A stretch of 18,349 nt of DNA from W1P20-047 sp045118335. GTDB taxonomy: Bacteria; Actinomycetota; Coriobacteriia; Coriobacteriales; Eggerthellaceae. The translations under genes were made by a program, and so were the position numbers. The DNA lies in NCBI GenBank assembly GCA_045118335.1, contig JBGUXY010000047.1, positions 1 through 18,349 of the forward strand, in the 5' to 3' direction. The notes beneath the pieces were generated by a model. The model was not told the DNA's origin. It saw only the letters and a list, made by a program, of their open reading frames with translations, and made no database searches. Numbering within the stretch: position 1 is the stretch's first letter; the number at the start of each line of letters is the position of its first letter. Positions 1 to 5,541 of the stretch are shown piece by piece.

Positions 1-87
1 GATGTCCGAGCTGGCCGAAGGAGCACGATTGGAAATCGTGTATACCCCAAAAGGGTATCTGGGGTTCGAATCCCCATCTCTCCGCCA
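1..87 (+). tRNA. tRNA-Ser (anticodon GGA), 5' end cut by the window
   Basis: A class II tRNA with encoded CCA. The anticodon stem CACGA/TCGTG closes the loop TTGGAAA, which gives anticodon GGA (Ser, UCC/UCU). A long variable arm (TATACCC/GGGTAT) is typical of tRNA-Ser. The T-loop TTCGAAT lies between GGGG and CCCC. The 3' acceptor strand TCTCTCC, discriminator G and CCA end at 87. The 5' acceptor strand should read GGAGAGA, but only its last two bases are inside the window, so five bases are missing on the left. Confidence 0.96.
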
Positions 88-97
88 GGATGATACT

Positions 98-129
98 GCA
101 GGTCCAAAAAACGGACCTGCTCTTTTTTT
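98..129 (+). terminator. Intrinsic terminator of the tRNA-Ser transcript
   Basis: A perfect 8-bp stem GCAGGTCC/GGACCTGC around a seven-base loop is followed directly by TCTTTTTTT. It lies 10 bases after the tRNA 3' end and should end that transcript. Confidence 0.93.
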
Positions 130-349
130 GCAGGGTGAGGGGGATTCTAGCCCGTCGGCCCCATCGCGCTTGCCAGATTGAACTTCGCTGTCTCACCATG
201 GGCGACTTGCGGCAGCAAGATACCCGCTGCTTTGCGGTGTCGCAATGTGACAGCTGAGGAACGGCCTTGGCTGTCGCATGCTGTCGGTGTCGTTTCGTAA
301 CAGGTTCGCTACTTGCACTTGCGTTGCGTCGCAAGAGTAGTAGACTGGT
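130..349. other. Intergenic stretch before the groEL operator
   Basis: I see no credible coding region here. The stretch contains several near-copies of TGTCG/GTCGC and a weak 6-bp inverted repeat (GACAGC ... GCTGTC, about 249-275). The boxes I could pick out (TTGCAC at 313-318; further right TTGCAC at 397-402 with TAAATA at 419-424, spacing 16) match promoter consensus only partly, so no promoter is assigned. Confidence 0.4.
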
Positions 350-376
350 TTAGCACTCTTGGGCGGATAGTGCTAG
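350..376 (+). promoter_or_regulatory. CIRCE-like HrcA operator upstream of groEL
   Basis: The left half TTAGCACTC (350-358) matches the CIRCE consensus exactly. Nine spacer bases follow, then TAGTGCTAG (368-376), which differs from GAGTGCTAA only at its two outer positions. Half-site sequence, 9-base spacer and position about 90 bases before groEL all fit the operator of the heat-shock repressor HrcA. The inference is that this groEL is released from HrcA repression under heat or protein-folding stress. No hrcA gene is in the window. Confidence 0.88.
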
Positions 377-467
377 CGTGCCTGATAACTGATTGCTTGC
401 ACCCTCTTGAAGGTGTGGTAAATACGCGGCATCGTGCCGTTTGCGCTGTTGGAAAGGAAGATGACGG

Positions 468-2096
468 ATGGCAAAGGAAATTCTCTACGACGAAGATGCC
501 CGAAACGGGTTAGCTAACGGCATTCACAAGCTCGCCGATGCCGTGAGGGTCACGCTTGGGCCAAAAGGTCGTTACGTGGCTCTCGAAAGCGTTTGGGGCG
601 CTCCGGCCATCACCAACGACGGCGTCACCGTCGCAAAGCAGATCGAGCTGGCTGACCAGGTAGAGAACATGGGTGCCAAGATGGTTATCGAGGCGGCGGA
701 AAAAACCAACGAACTCGCTGGCGACGGCACCACGACCGCCACGCTTCTGGCCGACGTGTTCGTGAGCGAAGGCCTGCGCCTGGTAGCTGCCGGGGCCGAT
801 GCGTTGGCTATCCGCCGTGGCATCGACAAGGGCGTGAAGGCCGCTGTTGCCACCATCAAAGAAGACGCCGTCCAAATCACCACTCGCGAGCAGGTTCGCA
901 ACATCGCCTACATCTCGTCGCGAGACGAGCAGGTAGGAGAAACCATCGCCGAGGCAGTGGAGGCCGTGGGCGATACCACGGGAATCGCCTGCGTGGACGC
1001 GAAGGTTCCCGGCGTGGAAGTGGAAGTCGTCGAGGGCATTCAGTACGATCGCGGTTGGGTTTCCGACTCCATGGTCACCGACCACGAGCACATGATCGGC
1101 GAGCTCGAAAACCCGCTCATACTGATCACCGACTACGAGCTCATGGCGGTCCAGCCTCTTATTCCCCTTCTGGAGCAAGTGGTCCAATCTAAGCGTGATC
1201 TGTTCATCATCTCCGACGACCTGCGCCGCGAAGCGCTGCACACCATCATGCTGAACACGGTGCGTGGCACGTTCCGCACCATCGCCACGGAATGTCCCGA
1301 ATTCAAGGAGCGTCGCACGCTCACGCTCGAAGACATCGCCATCGCCACGGGCGGTACGTTCATCAGCTCCGAGATGAAGATGCGCCTGGAAGACGTGACG
1401 ATCGACATGCTCGGCAGCTGCGATCGCGTAGTCGTTTCGAAGGACTCCACGCTCATCATCGGCGGCCATGGCGATCCCGCCGCCGTTGAAAAGCGTATCG
1501 AGAACGTGAAGAAGGAAATCGAGCAGACGATGTCCTACTTCATCAAAGAGCGCTACGAAGAGCGCCTGCAGCGCCTGCGCGGCGGCGTGGCTACCATCAA
1601 GATCGGTGCCCATACCGAAGCCGAGCTGAAAGAGCTGAAATCCCGCATGGAAGACGCCCTGTGCGCCACCAAAGCCGCCATTGCCGAAGGCGTTGTGGCT
1701 GGTGGCGGCGTTGCCATGATGAACGCAACCCGCGTGCTCGACACTTTGGACGTCACCCCGCAAGAACAGCTGGGTGTGGACATCGTTCGCAAGGCGCTCG
1801 AGTTCCCGCTGCGCACCATCGCGCAGAACTCTGGCTTCGAAGGCGTCATCGAGGCGAACATGGTTCGTGAGGCCGAAGCTGGTTGGGGTCGCGACTACAA
1901 GACCGGCCAGACTGGCAACATGATCGAGATGGGCATCATCGATCCTGCCATGGTCACGCGTATCGCTCTCGAAAGCGCTGCATCGGTGGCGTCTCTTGTG
2001 CTCATTACCGAAAGCACCGCGAGCGAGATCTTGGTAAACGGCATACGGCTCAACGACGATACCCCCGATCCTTCAAAAGCGTTCCCCAAATACTAG
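468..2096 (+). CDS. groEL: Divergent GroEL / Cpn60 chaperonin without a GGM tail
   Basis: A 542-residue group I chaperonin subunit, normal in length, which should form the ATP-driven folding ring in the cytoplasm. ATP-site motifs are intact: TLGPKGR (29-35), D51 in ITNDGVTVA, GDGTTTATLL (85-94) and D396 in MEDALCATKAA, followed by EGVVAGGGVA. The apical domain is unusual. The segment that reads GYLSPYFINK in E. coli GroEL is GWVSDSMVTD here (196-205), so two aromatic substrate-binding positions are replaced by Ser and Met. The usual APGFG stretch is CPEFK. The C-terminus ends DPSKAFPKY instead of Gly-Gly-Met repeats. No groES is adjacent. The start ATG has AAGGAAG seven bases upstream. The gene sits behind a CIRCE-like site. 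It could be the only GroEL or a specialised second copy; the window cannot decide. Confidence 0.95.
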   Translation: MAKEILYDEDARNGLANGIHKLADAVRVTLGPKGRYVALESVWGAPAITNDGVTVAKQIELADQVENMGAKMVIEAAEKTNELAGDGTTTATLLADVFVSEGLRLVAAGADALAIRRGIDKGVKAAVATIKEDAVQITTREQVRNIAYISSRDEQVGETIAEAVEAVGDTTGIACVDAKVPGVEVEVVEGIQYDRGWVSDSMVTDHEHMIGELENPLILITDYELMAVQPLIPLLEQVVQSKRDLFIISDDLRREALHTIMLNTVRGTFRTIATECPEFKERRTLTLEDIAIATGGTFISSEMKMRLEDVTIDMLGSCDRVVVSKDSTLIIGGHGDPAAVEKRIENVKKEIEQTMSYFIKERYEERLQRLRGGVATIKIGAHTEAELKELKSRMEDALCATKAAIAEGVVAGGGVAMMNATRVLDTLDVTPQEQLGVDIVRKALEFPLRTIAQNSGFEGVIEANMVREAEAGWGRDYKTGQTGNMIEMGIIDPAMVTRIALESAASVASLVLITESTASEILVNGIRLNDDTPDPSKAFPKY

Positions 2097-2102
2097 TTGC
2101 CG

Positions 2103-2129
2103 GTTCCGCCGTTCGCTGAGCGGCGGAAC
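2103..2129 (+). terminator. Hairpin after groEL, without U-tract
   Basis: A perfect 9-bp stem GTTCCGCCG/CGGCGGAAC with loop TTCGCTGAG lies just after the groEL stop. No T-run follows, so it may be a weak or factor-dependent terminator, or an mRNA-stabilising 3' hairpin that lets some transcription continue into the alarmone synthetase gene 30 bases further on. Confidence 0.6.
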
Positions 2130-2158
2130 GCCTATTGGCCCGACAAAGGGGTGCTGAT

Positions 2159-2947
2159 ATGTGGATAAGCAAGCAGACCAACGAGGGGACGGCATTGGGC
2201 GATGCTCATCAGCATGCCGTTTCCGGCTTGGGCAAGATGGCCAGATGGGCGATACAAGGATCGCCGTCGAACGGCGGGGCTTCGGGACAAGATCTTCGCG
2301 ATGCGGGAATGCGTCTGCAGGAACTCATGTGCTATTACCGTTGCGCCATCCGAGAAGTGGAAACGAAGTTTCGCGTCCTTGACGAGCAGTTCTCGCTTGA
2401 ACGAGATCGCAACCCCATTTCCAGTATCCAGACTCGCTTGAAATCATACGACAGCATTTACGAAAAGGCTTGCAGGACGGGCATTGCGCCTGGCATCGAA
2501 TCGCTCGAGCGGAACATGCACGACATCGCCGGCGTGCGCATCATCTGCGCATTCCAAGAGGATGTCTACCAGCTGGCTGATTGTCTGGGCCGCCAGGACG
2601 ATGTGGTGATTCTTGGCCGCAAGGACTATATCGAAAACCCAAAGCCCAGCGGGTACCGCAGCTTGCACCTGATTGTCGAAGTGCCCATTTTCCTTGCGGA
2701 ATGCTCACGTCGCATGAAGGTTGAAATACAGTTGCGCACCATTGCCATGGAGTTTTGGGCTAGCCTGGAACATCGCCTTCGCTACAAGAAGGACATCGAC
2801 CCCGAGCTGCTGAAGGCGACAAGTGATGCTTTGTGGCAATGCGCCGAACTCAGCGCCGAACTCGACGCGAAGATGCAAAACGTTCGCCATATGATCGACG
2901 GTTTCCAGCTTCTTTCCAATCTCGAGGACCAAGATCATCCGCAGTGA
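2159..2947 (+). CDS. Small alarmone synthetase, (p)ppGpp synthetase RelA/SpoT domain
   Basis: A 262-residue protein of the YjbM/YwaC-like single-domain GTP pyrophosphokinase family. These enzymes move pyrophosphate from ATP to GTP or GDP to make the alarmone (p)ppGpp in the cytoplasm. Synthetase motifs appear in order: RLKS (93-96), HDIAGVRI (121-128), DYIENPKPSGYRSLH (156-170), EIQLRT (189-194) and FWASLEH (199-205). There is no HD hydrolase domain and no TGS or ACT domain. The first 50 residues are not conserved motif sequence. I chose ATG 2159 because AAAGGGG lies seven bases upstream; a TTG eight codons earlier has no such site. It follows groEL in the same direction after a hairpin lacking a U-tract, so some co-expression under stress is possible. 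Confidence 0.93.
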   Translation: MWISKQTNEGTALGDAHQHAVSGLGKMARWAIQGSPSNGGASGQDLRDAGMRLQELMCYYRCAIREVETKFRVLDEQFSLERDRNPISSIQTRLKSYDSIYEKACRTGIAPGIESLERNMHDIAGVRIICAFQEDVYQLADCLGRQDDVVILGRKDYIENPKPSGYRSLHLIVEVPIFLAECSRRMKVEIQLRTIAMEFWASLEHRLRYKKDIDPELLKATSDALWQCAELSAELDAKMQNVRHMIDGFQLLSNLEDQDHPQ

Positions 2948-2972
2948 CAAACCATGCAGCGCGATGCAGAAA

Positions 2973-3019
2973 AGCGAGGGTGGAATCGCAAAGAGACGCT
3001 TCACGATTCCACCCTCGCT
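2973..3019 (-). terminator. Long hairpin in the convergent gap, probable minus-strand terminator
   Basis: A perfect 16-bp stem, AGCGAGGGTGGAATCG (2973-2988) with its complement at 3004-3019, encloses a 15-base loop. Read on the minus strand, the stem runs into TTTTCT, which fits termination of the PurF-paralogue transcript. On the plus strand no T-run follows, but the structure could still protect the 3' end of the alarmone synthetase mRNA. Confidence 0.7.
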
Positions 3020-3091
3020 ACAATAACCAGACAAGGCGCGATCGTGCACATCGCGTGTAGCATGTGATTCAATCGCGAACCATCATGAAAC

Positions 3092-3119
3092 AGCGAGCCT
3101 GGATACTTCCAGGCTCGCT
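3092..3119 (-). terminator. Second hairpin in the convergent gap
   Basis: A perfect 12-bp stem AGCGAGCCTGGA/TCCAGGCTCGCT has a four-base loop (3104-3107). It lies about 85 bases past the stop of the minus-strand PurF paralogue. On that strand it is followed only by GTTTC, so as a terminator it is weaker than the hairpin at 2973-3019; together they may act in series. Confidence 0.55.
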
Positions 3120-3204
3120 CGTGTTCAGGCCGAAAGGGCTTGCATGCGCTTTGTGGGTTGTGACGCCTTTCGCGTGCGCCCGACATCGAAAAGTTTTAAA
3201 ACCC

Positions 3205-4635
3205 CTACTCTTCGCCGCTCCAGCAATACGTGCAAATCTTTTCGCGATCGATGCCTATGGCTTCGATGAGGCCATCGAGGGTCTGGTAGCTTAGGCTGTC
3301 GAATCCCATTTCCTCGCAGATGGCCTTGAGCATGCATTTGCCACGCTCGGTGGAGGCATTGGAGTATTCGGCAAGGTGCTTTTGTCCTTCGGCGCCTTCG
3401 AGTTCTTGGACCTTGCGTCGTGCGAGCAGGTCCATTTCGGAATCGTTGCGCGAGAACGAAAGGTACTTGCAGCCGAACATGATGGGTGGGCAGGCCGAGC
3501 GCATGTGCACTTCCTTGGCTCCGGCGTTGTACAGGAACTCAACCGTCTCGCGCAGCTGGGTGCCGCGTACGATGCTGTCATCTACGAATAGCAGCTTCTT
3601 GCCATGGATGAGCTCGGGAACGGGAACCTGCTTCATCTTGGCAACTCGGTTGCGGACGCTTTGGTTGGTGGGCATGAACGAGCGCGGCCAGGTGGGGGTG
3701 TATTTCACGAAGGGGCGCGCAAAGGGTGTGCCACATTGATGCGCGTATCCCATAGCATGCGGCAAGCCGGAATCGGGAATGCCGGCAATGTAATCCACGT
3801 TGGGCAGTGTTCCCCACTCTGCTTCGTTTCGCGCCATGATCTGGCCATTTCGATAACGCATCACTTCGACGTTCATGCCTTCGTAGCGCGAATTCGGGTA
3901 GCCGTAATAGGTCCACAGAAACGCGCATATCTTCATCTTGTCACGCGCAGGTGCCAACGTGGTGTAGCCGTCGGGAGTGATTTCCACGATTTCGCCGGGT
4001 CCCAGTTCGTATTCGTCAACGTAACCCAGCTTTTGGTAGGCAAACGATTCGAACGAGATGGCATAACCGTTGCTCTCGACGTCCTTGCCGATGAGCACGG
4101 GTAGGCGGCCCATGTTGTCGCGCGCGGCGATTACATGGCCATCGCTTTTCATGATCAGGAGCGTGAGCGAACCTTCGACCACGTTCATGGCATGCTGGAT
4201 TCCGGAAACGAAGTCGTCTTTCTGGTTGATGATGGCCGCCACCAGCTCGGTTGAGTTCACGGCACCAGAGCTCATGGCCATGAACTGGTTGCCGGGTCCG
4301 TTCAGGCGGTTTTCCAGAATCTCTTCCACGTTGCCAATAGCACCGACGGTGGTGATGGCGAACATGCCAAGATGCGAGCGGAAAAGCAGCGGTTGCGGAT
4401 CCATGTCCGAAATGCAGCCGATGCCGCTGGTGCCATGAAAGGAGTGCAGCTCCTTTTCGAATTTGGTGCGAAACGGGGTGTTCTCAATGGAGTGGATTTC
4501 GCGCTGGAACCCGTCGTGCTGGTCGTGAATGATCATACCTGCACGTCTCGTGCCCAGGTGAGAGTGGTAGTCTACACCGAAGAACACGTCAAGCGAGACA
4601 TCGCGGTCAGAAACCGCGCCAAAAAAGCCGCCCAA
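3205..4635 (-). CDS. PurF-like amidophosphoribosyltransferase paralogue lacking the glutaminase cysteine
   Basis: A 476-residue homologue of glutamine-PRPP amidotransferase, the first purine-pathway enzyme. The C-terminal phosphoribosyltransferase half looks functional, with PDSG (287-290) and the PRPP loop VDDSIVRGT (351-359). C237, C389, C468 and C471 match the four [4Fe-4S] ligands of Bacillus subtilis PurF. The N-terminal Ntn-hydrolase half is degenerate: active PurF begins with Cys after processing (CGVFG), but here the protein begins MGGFFG. HRGQESAG has become HLGTRRAG (26-33), and the Asn-Gly of the oxyanion region is missing. The TTG start is fixed by AAGGAG upstream and an in-frame TGA 12 bases before it, so no cysteine is hidden upstream. 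It should not hydrolyse glutamine. It may use free ammonia, take ammonia from a partner, or make another product. A true purF may lie elsewhere. Confidence 0.9.
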   Translation of the reverse strand: MGGFFGAVSDRDVSLDVFFGVDYHSHLGTRRAGMIIHDQHDGFQREIHSIENTPFRTKFEKELHSFHGTSGIGCISDMDPQPLLFRSHLGMFAITTVGAIGNVEEILENRLNGPGNQFMAMSSGAVNSTELVAAIINQKDDFVSGIQHAMNVVEGSLTLLIMKSDGHVIAARDNMGRLPVLIGKDVESNGYAISFESFAYQKLGYVDEYELGPGEIVEITPDGYTTLAPARDKMKICAFLWTYYGYPNSRYEGMNVEVMRYRNGQIMARNEAEWGTLPNVDYIAGIPDSGLPHAMGYAHQCGTPFARPFVKYTPTWPRSFMPTNQSVRNRVAKMKQVPVPELIHGKKLLFVDDSIVRGTQLRETVEFLYNAGAKEVHMRSACPPIMFGCKYLSFSRNDSEMDLLARRKVQELEGAEGQKHLAEYSNASTERGKCMLKAICEEMGFDSLSYQTLDGLIEAIGIDREKICTYCWSGEE

Positions 4636-5019
4636 GACAATACTCCTTCAAACACGGCAGCGCCCACCAAGGGGGTGCTGCGGAAAACGCAATACGCAGT
4701 TGAGTATACGTTGCGACGGGGGGTCGGGTGCGCGAATATTAACATGAGCGCAATAAAGCCACGATGCGGTGCAGCAGGTGTTTTCGCCAGAGCATGCCCG
4801 AAGTGCAAACCAGCCATTTTCCGTGCATGAGCATGCGCAAACGCTGAAACGATAACGCGACCAGGGTTTTCTCCAGCATCTCAACCTCTATGCACGCTGT
4901 TTAACAAGGTGCGGCCCCTTTTCGTGACTTCAAGGGGAATTACGGCGATGCTGTTTTGTCTGGTGACAATGAAGGGTATCATTTCAATTGAAAGATCGTC
5001 GTGTTCATAAGGAGGAATC
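4636..5019. other. Divergent intergenic region between the purF-like gene and the rhodanese gene
   Basis: I find no credible gene here. It holds the leader and a possible promoter of the minus-strand gene, a leader hairpin on that strand (CAGCACCC / GGGCGCTG, 4658-4680, one mismatch), and a short inverted repeat CCCCTT/AAGGGG (4915-4937). A possible -10 box TATCAT (4977-4982) lies upstream of the rhodanese gene without a convincing -35. The rest shows no clear structure. Confidence 0.5.
4703..4708 (-). promoter_or_regulatory. Candidate -10 box of the purF-like gene
   Basis: On the minus strand this reads TATACT, five of six bases of the housekeeping -10 consensus, about 68 bases before the TTG start. 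No good -35 hexamer is seen 16-18 bases upstream, so the assignment is tentative. Confidence 0.4.
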
Positions 5020-5388
5020 ATGGCATTGAAGAACCCGTTTTCGCAAGCCAAGTCTGGCAAGGGCATCGACGACTACGTTGCCGAGGCGCGCTCGGATGCC
5101 AAGGCGGTTATTCTCGACGTGCGCAGTGCCGACGAGTTTGCGAAAGGCCACATCAAGGGCGCTATAAACGTGCCCCTGAATCAGCTGCCCACCATCAAGG
5201 CGAAGCTGGCCGACCTGAATACCCCGCTCTACGTGCACTGCCTTTCCGGTGCGCGCAGCTCGCGTGCGGTTGCTGTCTTGAAGAAGCTTGGCTATGCCGA
5301 CGTGACCAATATCGGCGGCATCGATTCCTACACCGGCCCGCAAGAGCGCAGCGGCGGGGGCGGCGGGGGCGGGGGCGGCGCCCGCTAA
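5020..5388 (+). CDS. Single-domain rhodanese with poly-glycine tail
   Basis: A 122-residue cytoplasmic rhodanese (sulfurtransferase) domain. LDVRSADEFAKGHIKGAINVP (32-52) is the usual N-terminal signature, with DVR and GHI. The active-site loop is CLSGARSSRA with the persulfide-forming cysteine at C74, and GGIDSYTG (99-106) closes the domain. It should carry sulfane sulfur to an acceptor that the context does not reveal. After residue 110 the protein ends in SG followed by eight more glycines and AR. The start is firm: AAGGAGG lies six bases before ATG. The gene stands alone, divergent from the purF-like gene and convergent with the uvrA-like gene. No partner thiolation gene is adjacent. Confidence 0.92.
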   Translation: MALKNPFSQAKSGKGIDDYVAEARSDAKAVILDVRSADEFAKGHIKGAINVPLNQLPTIKAKLADLNTPLYVHCLSGARSSRAVAVLKKLGYADVTNIGGIDSYTGPQERSGGGGGGGGGAR

Positions 5389-5437
5389 ATCGAACAACAG
5401 GAATGAAGCTGACGTAGAGGATCGGCCTCGTTTCATG

Positions 5438-5514
5438 AAAACCGTGCATCGTGTTTTCTGCAATGCGCGCATCTTGGACAAGGTGTTCGTTACAAGAATT
5501 GCGATGCGCGGTTT
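5438..5514. terminator. Bidirectional long-loop terminator between convergent genes
   Basis: AAACCGTGCATCG (about 5439-5451) pairs with CGATGCGCGGTTT (5502-5514) over 13 bp with one G-T wobble, around a 50-base loop. T-rich bases follow on both strands (TTTCTTG on plus, TTTTC on minus). The site sits between the stops of two converging genes, so it may serve both. The long loop makes this less certain than a compact terminator. Confidence 0.55.
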
Positions 5515-5541
5515 CTTGTCTGAAGCGCCGGATTCCTGGTG

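Noticed and set aside
1..129. tRNA-Ser as an integration site for a mobile island
   Set aside because: No integrase, no repeat of the tRNA 3' end and no change to mobile-type genes were seen; the adjacent genes are core functions.
313..513. Possible 66-residue leader peptide overlapping the groEL start
   Set aside because: It begins at TTG without a ribosome site, runs through the CIRCE-like operator and overlaps groEL out of frame.
510..1763. Open frame of 417 codons antisense to groEL
   Set aside because: The opposite strand is an unmistakable chaperonin; the antisense product has composition typical of a shadow frame and no motif.
3064..3294. Possible small gene in the convergent gap
   Set aside because: It crosses a 12-bp hairpin, overlaps the end of the purF-like gene on the other strand and has no ribosome site or recognisable motif.
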